Shown here: in pieces, positions 23,545 through 34,200 of the stretch
Layout of the letters: each line of letters opens with the position of its first letter
How positions within the stretch are numbered: the first letter of the stretch is position 1
Source of the DNA: DASRDS01 sp035570055
GTDB lineage: Bacteria; Gemmatimonadota; Gemmatimonadetes; Gemmatimonadales; Gemmatimonadaceae
Assembly (NCBI GenBank): GCA_035570055.1
Contig: DATMLM010000072.1
Coordinates: 1 to 64,000 of the forward strand
Length of the DNA: 64,000 nt
Direction of reading: 5' to 3'
Translations under genes and position numbers: made by a program
The notes under the pieces: generated by a model
What the model saw: only the letters and a program-made list of their open reading frames with translations
Database searches by the model: none
What the model was told of the DNA's origin: nothing

Positions 23545-26500
23545 TCACGGTGAAATAACGGTCTTCGGTTCAACGGTAATCCCGCGTACAACGTCGCGGT
23601 AGTAGTGAATCTGCTGGGTTATACCGCCTGCTGTGCGGGTATTAGTAACCACCTTGGCATAGTCAGCAGCATTGCCACCGTACTCCGATGCAAGACGGCC
23701 AGCGTCACGCAGCGCGGTGCTCGAGCCATTACCTGCGATGACAGTACCGATGCCCGCTTCCGCTTGGCCGAGTAGCTCCTCACTAGCAAGCGAACGAGCT
23801 AGAAGCGCCCCGTCTTCGACCAGCGGTCCAGCGCCGTCTGTAACCGCCGCCAGCCCCAGTTGGATCGCCAATTCCTTACCAACCTTGGCGAGGGTGGACC
23901 AGGCTGCGTTGCCGAAATCCCCCACCGCGGTGATAACTTTGTTTTTGAAGGACTGATATGCTGCGCCTGCCTGCTCCACTGCCGTGCACTTGTTGTCGTC
24001 ACCCCCGCCTCCGTTTCTCTCGCATTGGAGACCAAACGGGTCCGAGTAGTTGACCGGATCACCAGCCGCAAACCCGTAGTCGTTGGCCCCGCCAGCGAGT
24101 CCGATTGGATCGGGCTGTGTGAAGCGCCCCGTGACCGGATCGTAGTATCGGTTCCGGCGATACTGGGTGAATGTCTGCTCGGCTTTGTCTTCCAGCAATG
24201 ATCCCATCCAACTCACCGTTCCGTACTCGACGAGGTTGTTATACGGACCGAAGCCGAATTGCGTCGACATCTTGGGACACCGGGAAGCACCCATGTATGT
24301 GGTGCAGAGTTGGGGCGACAGGATGATATCCATGCGCCCCACCGAGTTCCACATGGGCAGAATCTCGGTCGGTGGAGAGATGTAATACGGTCGTGCGACA
24401 CTGTCGGCATTCGAGCTGTCAGCGTAATTGAGACGAATGACACCGAGCGGTTGGTCGGTCGCCAGCCCATGGACATACAAGACTTGCCCAAAGAACGGGT
24501 TGTTGTCGACCTTCTCTGCCAAGGGGTAGTTCAGACCAAGTTTCACGACGCCGACGTCGTTCTCCACGACCGGGGTCGAGTCCTGAACCTGAAACTCGGC
24601 GAGTTCCTGATTGCCGTCCCATACGGTGCGCCGTGCGAGAGTCCGATTGCACGCGTCCGGATAGAAATTGAGCCACCCCGTGATCGGAGGCGCAGGAGCG
24701 CACCAACGGTTGGCTAACACCTCGACGCGGCGACCGAACGCGTCGTACTCGGACACCTCGTCGACTCGTTTCATGAATCCGGGGTTCGGTTCCCACTCCG
24801 GATATGTGATCTCGCGATAGTCGGCCTCGACCAACCGTTCTTCCGCGTTGTAGAAAGAAGCGCGGTCGTACACCACATTCGGATAGGTGACGGAACTGAA
24901 CGTCGTGTAGTAGAACGATGTGTTCCCGGATTTGTCGTACACCCAGTTGCCGAGTATGGTGTTCATGTTGATCGTGTTGGATTGGCTCAGCCGCGCAGTC
25001 GCCGCATCGTAAGTCCATTTTATCGGACTCGCGATCGAGCTGAAACCGAAGGGAGTGAAGACAGCGTTCGATACGGTATCGACCAGCTTGTTGCCGAACG
25101 CATCGTATGCGAACCCTTCGCTACTCGTGGCCTTCGTGCCTCCGATCGAATCCACCCTCGAACTGTGCAAAAGGAAGCCGAGGCCGGAATACGATGTTGA
25201 CATCGTGTTCCAGAGTCCTTGGGTACTGGCGCCGTAGAGCACCTTGCCGCGTGCATCGTACACGAACGTGGCATTGCGCCCAACGGTGTCCGGCGACGTC
25301 GATTTGTCCACGACATCCGTGATCATGTTGCCGTCGGCATCATACGTCCGCAATTCACGGTAGCTGCCTGGCAGGAGCAACGTGTCAGGGTCGCCGCGTG
25401 CCACGTACCCATAGTGGAACACGTTGCCGAGCGGATCAGTGATCGAGGTCAGCCATCCTGTCGCGGGGTCGTACGCATACGACTGCGTCGTGCCGATATA
25501 ACCGTTCTCGCTGGCGGCTCCGAGAATCCAGGGGAGGTACAGCGAGTCACGACGGCCGTCTCGATCGTAGTGATAGCCGACCGTGTACACGTGCGTAGCG
25601 AAATTGCCGGGATACGGAACCGTGCGCACACTGTCTATTTCGGACTGCAGCAAGCCGCTCGCGTAGTACTGACGGGCGATGTGCGCGTTGGCGTTGTCGG
25701 CTTCGGTGATTTTGCCCACGGCGTCGTACTTGAACGTGACCGTGTCGCCATGGACCAGTTGTCCCCCATACTGCACCAGACCATATGTGCCGTACAGCGT
25801 ATCGTTCTTGAACTGGCCAGCTATCTGGTCGGTTGGGATGCCCGTCGTCCACGTCGTGTCCGTATAGCTCTGCACGATCTTGGTCGCGAGTCGGTCGAGC
25901 GCATCGTAAGTGCTACTGATGGTCAAGTTGCGCGGCGTGAGCACCGACACGACGTCGCCTGCCGCGTCGAACGTACGCGTCCTCACCCCCCGGCCGAGTA
26001 GCGTGTCGACCTTGGGGCGGTTAGCTCGGTCGTAGACCGTTGCCGTATGCAGCGTGTCGAGGTTCGCATCGTTCGGCGTCGCCCATCGCTTCACGGTCAG
26101 CACGTTGCCATTCGGGTCGAACGCGCGGAGCACCGACATGGTTTGCGCTTCGGCGCCGTTGAGCGCGGGACCGATCGTTTGCGTCTCGTACTCCCGATCC
26201 ATCGCATCGAACGTATGGTTCGTTTGCGCGCGCGCATAGCCCATGAGTCCGAGCGACTTGTCATTCGAATCGATCGGAGTCGTGACCTGCGTAATGCGGC
26301 CAGCCGAATCCGTCGTGTAATTCGACCAATATCCCCGCGGCGTCTGCTCAGCGGAGAGATTACACCGCGCCGCATCGTACAGGAGTGAGTCCGACGGCGT
26401 CTGCGGAAGCACCACCGATGATACCAATCCGGCGCACGTGCCGGCGTAGTTATACGTGACGCGATGGCTCGATGACGAGCCTAGCTGATGGTACGTGTGA

Positions 26501-28920
26501 TTTCCGTTCCCGTCGTACCCATCGTGCAGGGTCTCCTTCAGAGGCAGGGTCGTGAGCGTGTCGACATCCCAGCGCTGGTCGTAGGTGTAATAGGTCGTGT
26601 CGGCCCCGTTGACATACGTCCCCAGGTCGGTGACCGTCGAGTCGTAGCCGCGCGAATTGTAGGTGACGAGCTGGACTCGTCCGGACGCATCCTGTACCTG
26701 CGTCACGAGCGTAGGATACGTCGGGTTGTCGCGCCGGATGGTCGTGATGTTTCCAAGCGCGTCCTGGATCATCGTTGGTTGCCACCGACGATCCACCCAA
26801 ATCGTCGTGATGTCCGACAGGTCCGTACCGTGTGTCGAGTTCGACCGCGGGCCGTGGTAACTGATAAACCCGGAGTCCAGCGCCATCGAATGGGTCTGAT
26901 TGTGCGGAATCCAATACGCTGAAAAGCCATTCAAGTTCGACATAAACAGGGTGCGCACGATGTCGGAGACGCTCGTGTCTTGCATCTGCGTATCGGAGTA
27001 GCCGAACCCCTCGGCGTCGAGACCATATCCGAAGACCGTCGTGGTCCCTCGTTTGTCTGTCCGCGAGTTGATGCGCAACACCGCGTTCGGATCGACCCCG
27101 AAACTCACCGTCTGAAGGTCGGGGTCGGTGATCCGCATGATGCTCTTGGAATTCCCCGCGACCAGAAGCGAGTCGTGGAAGTACACGGTTCGTCGAGTCG
27201 GCGATCCCGGAGCCCGTACCGAGTCGAGCGTGCCGCTGGCATCGTAGTAGAGCGCATATCGCACCATCGTATCGCTTGCGACGGGTATCGGCGGCTCGAT
27301 CGAGTCGACTTCTGGTGTCGAGGCCGGGTGATAGAAGCGCGTGGAGTCCCCGGCGTAGTTGATCCGGTACCACATCTGCCCGTCGGTCGTGAAGCCGACT
27401 CGCCAGCCATGCGGCCCCTGGCGCTCGAACATGTTGTGCTGGGATACCCACACGATGGAGTCGCGGCCAGACACGTACGTCTGCGGCTTCCAGACCATGT
27501 TCGTGCTGTCGGTGGCGATGTAGAGTTGCGTGCTTCCGTCGCCGCCGATCCAGGCGATCGTGTCCGACCGCGTGCCAGTGCCATAGAAGAAGAGCTGCTC
27601 GAGCCCCACCAGCCACCACCCCTCGCCGTACGGACTGTTCGCGCGCGTGACGTTAATAAACTGGCCCGCCGCACTATCTTTTGGTGTGCTATCAGCTTGG
27701 CCAGGAATCTTGTAGTACCGCGTGGTAGCGAGCGCGTAGTCGTAATACCCGGATTGCTCGCCCGACGACGCCCCGGGCCAATACATCTCGATCCGCCGTG
27801 TCGTCAACGCAGCTGCGCTGTCCCAGTCTATACTGGGCCACCACCCGGTCGAGGCGGCGACACCGGTGGGATGCCCGTGAGGCCAGACCCAGAGATTCGC
27901 GGTCACGCTGTCCAACTTGCGACTACTCGCGCCGATCGTGAGTAAGCCGCCGAGGTTCACTGCGGTCTGGGCGAAGCGCCAGTTGTAGAGCAGCGTCGGC
28001 ACACGAACGTTGTCGTACGTTCGGACCGCCGGCAGCGGATGCGTCAGCCGAAGATCGGTGCACTCGGACGCGGCGCCCGGCCCCATCGCGATCGTCAGGC
28101 AGTTCGCGCGGTCGAAGCTCACACCGGGATTCGCGTCGACGACGTCGAGTCCGGGGTTCGCAGCCGTGGTCACCTGCTGGACGGCGCTGACCGAGACGCC
28201 GTTGTTCTCGACCACGTTGAAGAGAACGACGCCATTCGAACCCGCGGGCCCCGATCCCCACTGAGTCCCAACGGTCGTATCATGACCGGCTTGAAGGAGC
28301 GCTCCACCGAACCCCAGCCCGCCGCACCAGCTGAAGACCGGCCCGTTGCACTGGTTGTAGAACCAAAGTTGGTCTGTGACGTTGCCAGTGTTTGTGACGG
28401 TGAAGGTCGTGCCGGTGTTCTGGCCCGGCGTGCCGACAACACTGGTCGGCGAAACCGTCACCGTCGCGGCGTGGACGATCGGGACGGTCACGTTGATGTA
28501 CGCGCTGTCGTTTGCCGTCGGGTTGGTGGTTGCCACCTTCACCTTCACCACGCCGGTCCCGCCGCCGGACGTCGTGAAGTTGACCTGCTCGAGCACGAGC
28601 GCCAGCACCCCGAAGGGATTCGGCATGGAGACGCCGTTCAGCGTTTGCTGGTTGTTGGCGGCGAATACGCAGGACGCGACGACTCCCGTGCAAGAGACCG
28701 TCAAATTCGCCGTGGGCGACTGCGATCCGACGTACTGGATAGTGAAAACTTCACTGTTCGACCCCATCACCGCCTGATAGGGTGCGTTCTTCGGGAGGGC
28801 GGTGAGTTGCGCGAACATCGGTCGCGCTAGCGCTCCGAGCAGCATCGGAAGCAGCACGGCGTAGACGGCGCCACGTAAGGTGCGACTCGCACTGCGACTA
28901 CGAATCGGGATGCACGGCAC
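23545..28920 (-). CDS. secreted RHS-repeat polymorphic toxin
   Basis: 1791 residues from a GTG at 28920 preceded by GGAG. An N-terminal signal peptide ('GAVYAVLLPMLLGALARPMFAQ') is followed by beta-sandwich Ig/BACON-like repeats to about residue 290, then a long YD/RHS repeat array. The RHS core ends near residue 1631 with 'DPVTGRFTQPDPIGLAGG' and 'DPVNYSDPFGL'. The last ~160 residues are the variable toxin tip, ending 'GGNAADYAKVVTNTRTAGG...QIHYYRDVVRGITVEPKTV'. That end resembles short RHS tips of the EndoU/colicin/RelE-like RNase group (inference). RHS shells encapsulate the tip and release it near targets. The immunity candidate follows 7 nt later. Confidence 0.9.
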   Translation of the reverse strand: MPCIPIRSRSASRTLRGAVYAVLLPMLLGALARPMFAQLTALPKNAPYQAVMGSNSEVFTIQYVGSQSPTANLTVSCTGVVASCVFAANNQQTLNGVSMPNPFGVLALVLEQVNFTTSGGGTGVVKVKVATTNPTANDSAYINVTVPIVHAATVTVSPTSVVGTPGQNTGTTFTVTNTGNVTDQLWFYNQCNGPVFSWCGGLGFGGALLQAGHDTTVGTQWGSGPAGSNGVVLFNVVENNGVSVSAVQQVTTAANPGLDVVDANPGVSFDRANCLTIAMGPGAASECTDLRLTHPLPAVRTYDNVRVPTLLYNWRFAQTAVNLGGLLTIGASSRKLDSVTANLWVWPHGHPTGVAASTGWWPSIDWDSAAALTTRRIEMYWPGASSGEQSGYYDYALATTRYYKIPGQADSTPKDSAAGQFINVTRANSPYGEGWWLVGLEQLFFYGTGTRSDTIAWIGGDGSTQLYIATDSTNMVWKPQTYVSGRDSIVWVSQHNMFERQGPHGWRVGFTTDGQMWYRINYAGDSTRFYHPASTPEVDSIEPPIPVASDTMVRYALYYDASGTLDSVRAPGSPTRRTVYFHDSLLVAGNSKSIMRITDPDLQTVSFGVDPNAVLRINSRTDKRGTTTVFGYGLDAEGFGYSDTQMQDTSVSDIVRTLFMSNLNGFSAYWIPHNQTHSMALDSGFISYHGPRSNSTHGTDLSDITTIWVDRRWQPTMIQDALGNITTIRRDNPTYPTLVTQVQDASGRVQLVTYNSRGYDSTVTDLGTYVNGADTTYYTYDQRWDVDTLTTLPLKETLHDGYDGNGNHTYHQLGSSSSHRVTYNYAGTCAGLVSSVVLPQTPSDSLLYDAARCNLSAEQTPRGYWSNYTTDSAGRITQVTTPIDSNDKSLGLMGYARAQTNHTFDAMDREYETQTIGPALNGAEAQTMSVLRAFDPNGNVLTVKRWATPNDANLDTLHTATVYDRANRPKVDTLLGRGVRTRTFDAAGDVVSVLTPRNLTISSTYDALDRLATKIVQSYTDTTWTTGIPTDQIAGQFKNDTLYGTYGLVQYGGQLVHGDTVTFKYDAVGKITEADNANAHIARQYYASGLLQSEIDSVRTVPYPGNFATHVYTVGYHYDRDGRRDSLYLPWILGAASENGYIGTTQSYAYDPATGWLTSITDPLGNVFHYGYVARGDPDTLLLPGSYRELRTYDADGNMITDVVDKSTSPDTVGRNATFVYDARGKVLYGASTQGLWNTMSTSYSGLGFLLHSSRVDSIGGTKATSSEGFAYDAFGNKLVDTVSNAVFTPFGFSSIASPIKWTYDAATARLSQSNTINMNTILGNWVYDKSGNTSFYYTTFSSVTYPNVVYDRASFYNAEERLVEADYREITYPEWEPNPGFMKRVDEVSEYDAFGRRVEVLANRWCAPAPPITGWLNFYPDACNRTLARRTVWDGNQELAEFQVQDSTPVVENDVGVVKLGLNYPLAEKVDNNPFFGQVLYVHGLATDQPLGVIRLNYADSSNADSVARPYYISPPTEILPMWNSVGRMDIILSPQLCTTYMGASRCPKMSTQFGFGPYNNLVEYGTVSWMGSLLEDKAEQTFTQYRRNRYYDPVTGRFTQPDPIGLAGGANDYGFAAGDPVNYSDPFGLQCERNGGGGDDNKCTAVEQAGAAYQSFKNKVITAVGDFGNAAWSTLAKVGKELAIQLGLAAVTDGAGPLVEDGALLARSLASEELLGQAEAGIGTVIAGNGSSTALRDAGRLASEYGGNAADYAKVVTNTRTAGGITQQIHYYRDVVRGITVEPKTVISP

Positions 28921-28980
28921 AAACTCTCCGGGTGCGATGAGGTCTGCACGATCGCACCGCCGGAACCGAACGACAGTCGA

Positions 28981-29826
28981 CTAATGCGGCGTACCCGTGG
29001 ACCGATGGGGCGCCGGCGCATCGCTGGGTGTACCCGCGCGTGGAAACGCAGCCAAGACCACGTCGGCGCCATCGAAGCCGCGGAGACGGCTCGGCGTACA
29101 ATGCGCATGGCGCGCGACCATGCGGCGCAGGTCCGACTCCGATGAGAACCGGAGCGTGCGCGCGACATCCGCAACCGAGCGGTCCTCGTCGCGGAGGAGG
29201 TGCGCGACCCAGTATACGCGGCACCAACTGATCAGCCGCTCCGGCGCGGGGAGCTCGGCACGGCGCAGCCAAGTACCAACGGGTTTGCGATTGACATGGA
29301 GCGCAGCCGACAGCTTCTGTACGCTGACGGGGCCCACACTCGTGGTCCGCAGACAGTGCTCGAATGCCGTGGCCGCTGATCCCGCCGGTACGTCACATCG
29401 TTCGAGCGTATGCCGAATCGCCGATTCGATTCGCGTTGATTGCAACGCTTCGGAAATACCGCGCTCGAGGTCATCGAATCCGCGCAGTAACACGCGATCC
29501 GCGCCGACGCGACCCGCGACGAATAGTAGATGGGCGGTCGCTCGCCCGACATGTCCGTAGGCGATGACCGCGCTTCGTGGAGCAACGAGTCGAAAGTCGC
29601 GAAATGCCGCCACATACGCGTCGATCGAATCGACGAGGGTATCGAGATGCCACAGCGCGACATCTGGCATGTGAAGGCGTGCCGCGGCGGGCAAGTCGCG
29701 GGCATCGTCGATGAACGTCAGGATACCGCACGCGTCGAGCTTCGACCGTACGTGCAATCGCCACTCGCCGTCTCGTATCGCGGCCAACACGATCGGACGC
29801 GATGCCGCGCGGATCGTCGACTTCAT
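28981..29826 (-). CDS. AraC-type HTH regulator with receiver-like N-terminus
   Basis: 281 residues. The N-terminal ~120 residues alternate strands and helices like a response-regulator or sensor domain ('IVLAAIRDGEWRLHVRSKLDACGILTFIDDARDLP', 'HMPDVALWHLDTLVDSIDAYVAAFRD'), but I cannot place a canonical phospho-acceptor aspartate pair. The C-terminal part is AraC-like: 'VSVQKLSAALHVNRKPVGTWLRRAELPAPERLISWCRVYWVAHLLRDEDRSVADVARTLRFSSESDLRRMV'. It lies 60 nt upstream of the RHS gene on the same strand and may control it. TAGCAT lies 9 nt before the ATG. Confidence 0.78.
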   Translation of the reverse strand: MKSTIRAASRPIVLAAIRDGEWRLHVRSKLDACGILTFIDDARDLPAAARLHMPDVALWHLDTLVDSIDAYVAAFRDFRLVAPRSAVIAYGHVGRATAHLLFVAGRVGADRVLLRGFDDLERGISEALQSTRIESAIRHTLERCDVPAGSAATAFEHCLRTTSVGPVSVQKLSAALHVNRKPVGTWLRRAELPAPERLISWCRVYWVAHLLRDEDRSVADVARTLRFSSESDLRRMVARHAHCTPSRLRGFDGADVVLAAFPRAGTPSDAPAPHRSTGTPH

Positions 29827-29865
29827 GGCCCGACGATGCTAACGCATCACCGCCGCATCGCGTAG

Positions 29866-30005
29866 TTCCTCAGCGTGCCAACTTTCGCGCGAGATGTGAT
29901 CGTTTTACGCCACTCGTCACGGGCGTTCCGTCGATTCGGCCGGACGCACGCAAGATTGGCCGGTTTGCCATTCCTCAGCGTGCCACGCCATTCCTCAGCG
30001 TGCCA
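29866..30005. repeat. three direct copies of a 15-mer TTCCTCAGCGTGCCA
   Basis: Exact copies at 29866-29880, 29971-29985 and 29991-30005; the last two are 20 bp apart. They lie in the gap between the AraC-type gene and the lipoprotein gene at 30084. The reverse complement starts TGGCACG like a sigma-54 -24 box, but the -12 GC is absent. Function unknown. Confidence 0.85.
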
Positions 30006-30024
30006 ACCGTAACGATTCATGCGA

Positions 30025-30057
30025 CGAGGGGAGGCCCGGTGACCGGACCTCCCCTCG
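30025..30057. terminator. strong hairpin downstream of the lipoprotein gene
   Basis: CGAGGGGAGG pairs with CCTCCCCTCG (10 bp), with CCGGT/ACCGG continuing the stem inside it. It lies 26 nt after the stop of the minus-strand gene at 30084. There is no T-tract on either strand, so it may stall or protect RNA instead of acting as a classic intrinsic terminator. Confidence 0.6.
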
Positions 30058-30083
30058 TGTGCTACGGGGCGAGACGATCGCGA

Positions 30084-31031
30084 TCAGGTAACCGTGATCG
30101 ACGGCTGCGCGGGGCAACCGCTCCACACGGCTTTCACAACCGTGCCGTCGGTGAACTTGATGTCGACTTCGCCCGACTGAATCCCGCCGCCGTTCGCCGT
30201 GCAGTTCGTCTGATCGATGGTCAGCACGGTCGGCGTGGATACTGCAAACGACAAGTTGACCACCGTGTTCGTCAAATTGATGTCGTACGACCAATTGCCC
30301 GTCAGGCTGACCGTGCCAGACGTCAAATCGCCGAAGAATGTAGGCGACGAGCCGGTCCACGTATACGTCGCATTCTCGTTCGCGCTCAGCTTGACCGTAC
30401 CGTTGTCGCTCTGTGGGTTATTCGCCAGCGTTTCGTCGATCGACCAGCTGCCCACCAGATTGAGCGAGCTCGACCCTTGGGTTACGGCCTCATTGCCGAC
30501 CAGCGAGAGGCTGACGTTGCCGTCGGTGCCACCCGTGATTGCAAGGCTCAGGTTGGCGGCGTCGTTGATCTCCAAATCCGCCGTCGTCGGCGTCGGATCG
30601 CCCCACGACCAGAACCCATTCTCTGCGACCACCTCTCCGCTAACCGTATCGGTACAAGCGAAGGTGATGCTGTCCGCGTCCACAACGCCATCTTGATCCT
30701 CGTCGTTCGAGTTGCCAACGACGCTGGAACACGATTGCGAGTTCTGGAAGCGCGGGGTGGTCTTACTGCCGGCCATCCGCAACCCGCCGGTAAAGCGCTT
30801 CGAAGCGACCTTGTTGAATCCGAACAGTGACGTGGGATCGGTGCTGGTGAACGAAAGCACGGACGCCTCGACCTCCTGTACCGCGGAGTTCTCGAACGCC
30901 GTCTGTTCGGCTGCGGGGAGAGACTTGAAATTGGTCTGCGAGGGAGAAGTACTGCTGCTGCCGCAACCCGCGAGGGCGAGCACGGCGGCCGCGGCGCTGA
31001 GCACCGCAACGGCTGCGAACGGACGACGCAT
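30084..31031 (-). CDS. putative lipoprotein of unknown function
   Basis: 315 residues from the ATG at 31031, which has GGAG 9 nt upstream. The signal ends in the lipobox 'LALAGCGSSS'. The mature protein is rich in Ser, Thr, Asn and Asp, with low-complexity strands ('LSLVGNEAVTQGSSSLNLVGSWSID', 'GTVSLTGNWSYDINLTN') suggesting a beta-sheet surface protein. An acidic DxDxDG-like loop ('NSNDEDQDGVVDADS') could bind calcium. Two cysteine pairs are present (QSCSS/FACTD and QTNCTA/SGCPA). Function unknown. Confidence 0.72.
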   Translation of the reverse strand: MRRPFAAVAVLSAAAAVLALAGCGSSSTSPSQTNFKSLPAAEQTAFENSAVQEVEASVLSFTSTDPTSLFGFNKVASKRFTGGLRMAGSKTTPRFQNSQSCSSVVGNSNDEDQDGVVDADSITFACTDTVSGEVVAENGFWSWGDPTPTTADLEINDAANLSLAITGGTDGNVSLSLVGNEAVTQGSSSLNLVGSWSIDETLANNPQSDNGTVKLSANENATYTWTGSSPTFFGDLTSGTVSLTGNWSYDINLTNTVVNLSFAVSTPTVLTIDQTNCTANGGGIQSGEVDIKFTDGTVVKAVWSGCPAQPSITVT

Positions 31032-31267
31032 TCGGACTATCTCCGGAGTTTGGAAGGGTTTTTTCACGATGCGCATCGCGACAGTGACCGGACGATTTGT
31101 CCAGTTGAAACGCCACGAGGAAAAAGAGGTGACCGGCATCCGGAAAAGACGATAGTCACCATGGCTCACCAACCAGGTGTGTTCAACACTGTCCATGTAG
31201 TGGTCAGCGATGCGGTCCACGATATAGCGATGCGGGTTTCCGGCGCCGAACACGTCATCGTGCTCGC

Positions 31268-34200
31268 GTGCGCTCGCTCCGATCTGCCGCCGGTCTCTTA
31301 CTCAACGTCACGGACGCTGAGACATTCTCACCCGTCCTGATCGCCCTCGGCTTCGCCACGGCGAGGACCATAGACCCTGCCGATCAGGCTGCCCTGGGGT
31401 TAGGCAATCTCGCGATAACCGTCGCCATCGCTCGCGGCCCCGGTGCCCTCAGGGCGCTGGTGGTAACGGTTTCGCCGAGCGGCTTACCGATCCGTGACGT
31501 GGTCTCGACCGTCGCCGAACGGCTCGCGCGCCGTGCACCCCACCTCCTGTGGCTCCTCGGTGTCATCTCGCCCGCGAAACATCTCGCGCTCGCCGCCTGG
31601 TCCGCCGACCGGGTGCCGCCGCGGACTGCGGCGCTGGTCATCGACCGCGCGCGGGTCCTGGATAGTGACGCCGATACGTTTCGGATGCTGGAGGCCGCGG
31701 CCACCCTCGCGCCGGGCGGCGATGGAACCCTCGTCCACGCACGATGGATCGACATCCTCGGTCGCGAGGCCCTTGGCTCCCGCTTCTATCGCGGCATCGA
31801 GCGCGCGGTCGCGACCCTCGGCGCGACATCGGTCGAACGCGAGATCGCGCTCGTCTACACCTGCCGGCTCCTGTTTCTCGCGTTTCTCGAGTCCAAGGGG
31901 TGGCTCGATGGCGACCGGGCATTCCTCGCGCGCACGTTCAGCACCTGCGTCGCCGGCACCGGCGGCGTGCATGACCGCGTGCTGCGGCCGCTCTTCTTTG
32001 GCACCCTCAATACGCCGCCGAGTCGGCGCGCGCCGCGGGCATTGGCATTCGGGCGCATTCCTTTTCTGAACGGCGGACTCTTTACGCCGACGCCCGCCGA
32101 GCGGCGCGGACGGCACGTGCGGTTCAGCGACGCGGCGCTCGGCGTCTTGTTCGACGAGTTGCTTCCGCACTACCGCTTCCGCGCTCGCGAGGGCAGCGCG
32201 GACTGGTCGGAGTCAGCCGTCGATCCCGCAATGCTCGGCGCCACATTCGAGTCGCTCATGGCGCGCGCCGAGCGACGCGCGACCGGGTGCTTCTATACGC
32301 CGCGTTCGCTGGTCGAGACCACGACCGCCTCCACCCTGGCGCATCTACTCTCCGGACCCGAGTTGTCTCCCGCCGAAGCGCACGCGCTCATCGCTGGCGG
32401 GACGGTCGATCCGGCCCTCGGGCCGATTCTGCGCTCTCGTCTGGAGACCATACGCATCTTGGACCCCGCGTGCGGGTCAGGCGCGTTCCTAGTGCACATG
32501 CTGGAGATGCTCGCGGATCTGGCCGGGCGGCTCGGCGATCCTCGGCCCGTGGCTGAGCGCCGGCGCGGCATCCTCACGCGATCGATCTACGGCGTCGATA
32601 TCAACCCGATCGCCGTCTGGTTGTGCGAGCTGCGCCTTTGGCTATCGGTCGTCGTCGAGAGCGACGAAAGCGACGCCCTGCCGAATCTCGATCGGAATGT
32701 GCGCGTTGGGGATTCGCTCGGCGGAGACTCGGCCACAGCAGCAGCAGTTTGCTTGCCTCGCCACTACGTCTCGGCGCATGGCGCACGCAAGCGAGCGCTC
32801 CAACGAGCGCTCGACCGCACCGAGCGCTCATTGGCCATCACGCGAGCGAAGCGAGCGCTCGATGGCGTACGCCTGCAGCGCATCGATCTCCTAGCGGCCT
32901 GTCGCGGACGCGATCTTTTTGGTGGGCGTGTCGAGGCGAAAAGGCAGCTGCATGCCCTGAGAAAAGAGTCGCGGGAACGGCGCCAAGAGATTCGCACGCT
33001 CGAACAGGGCGGCGCGCTGCCTTTCTCCTACGCGGTTCACTTCGCGCACGTCGGTGCATTCGATGCCATCATCGGCAACCCGCCGTGGGTGCGGCTGCAC
33101 AACATCCCGGTAGCAACGCGCGAACGGCTGCGGAGCCGATTTCGTACGTTCCGAGACGCGGCATGGCTGAGCGGAGCTCGCCTGGCGCGCGCCGGTCGAG
33201 GGTTCGCGGCACAGGTCGATCTCTCAGCCCTCTTTGTCGAACGCGCCCTGTCGCTCTGCCGCCAGGGTGGAGTCATCGCGCTCATCGTCCCCGCCAAACT
33301 CTTTCGCGCGCTCGCCGGTGGCGGCGTCCGCGAGATGCTGCTGCGCGAGACCACGCCGCTGTCCCTCGAAGACTGGTCCAACGCCGAGCCAGAGTTCGAC
33401 GCCGCGGCCTATCCGGCGCTATTGGTTGCGCGGAGAGGGCACACGCAGGCGCAGATGCGATTGGCGGTTCACCAGCGACAGGGGAGTCACCGGCGCTGGG
33501 TGGCGCCAGCCGGCACGCTTTCATTTGACACCACACCGGGCAGCCCTTGGGTGATCGTGCCACCGGCGGTCCGGGCGGCGTTCGATGCGGTGTCCCGTGC
33601 GGGTACCCCGCTCGCGTACTCCCGGTTCGGCCCGCCGACCCTCGGCGTGAAAACGGGATGCAACGCCGCGTTCGTCGTCACGCCCGAGGAGATCGAGGAG
33701 CCGTTCGCGATCGTGCGTGGACGTGATGACCGCGGTGGGACCCGGCGCGGGCTCATCGAGTCGTCGCTCCTCCGACCGCTGATTCGCGGCGACACGCTCG
33801 GCGCGTGGATCGTGCCCGAGAAAATCGCCAGTGGACGCGAGTGTCTCATCTGGACGCATGGCGTCGAGCAGTTGCCCGATCACGCGGCCGAGTGGCTCGA
33901 GCCGTGGCGCCGGCGATTGGGCGCGCGCTCGGACGCGGGACACGCGGCCTGGTGGTCGGTGTTTCGCACCGACGGCGCCATCGCGCGCACGCCGCGCGTC
34001 GTGTGGGGCGACCTCGGGCGCACGCCCCGCGCCGCCGTACTGTCCGCCGGCAGCGCCTGCATTGCGCTCAATAGCTGCTATCTCGCGCGCTGCCCCGATC
34101 TCACGGACGCATTGGCGCTCGCGGCGCTGCTCAACGGACCGCTCGCCGCGGCATGGCTCAACGCCATCGCCGAGCCCGCCCGCGGCTCATGGCACCGGTA

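Noticed and set aside
29866..30005. sigma-54 promoters in the TGGCACG repeats
   Set aside because: The -24-like half is present on the minus strand, but the -12 GC at the required distance is missing in all three copies.
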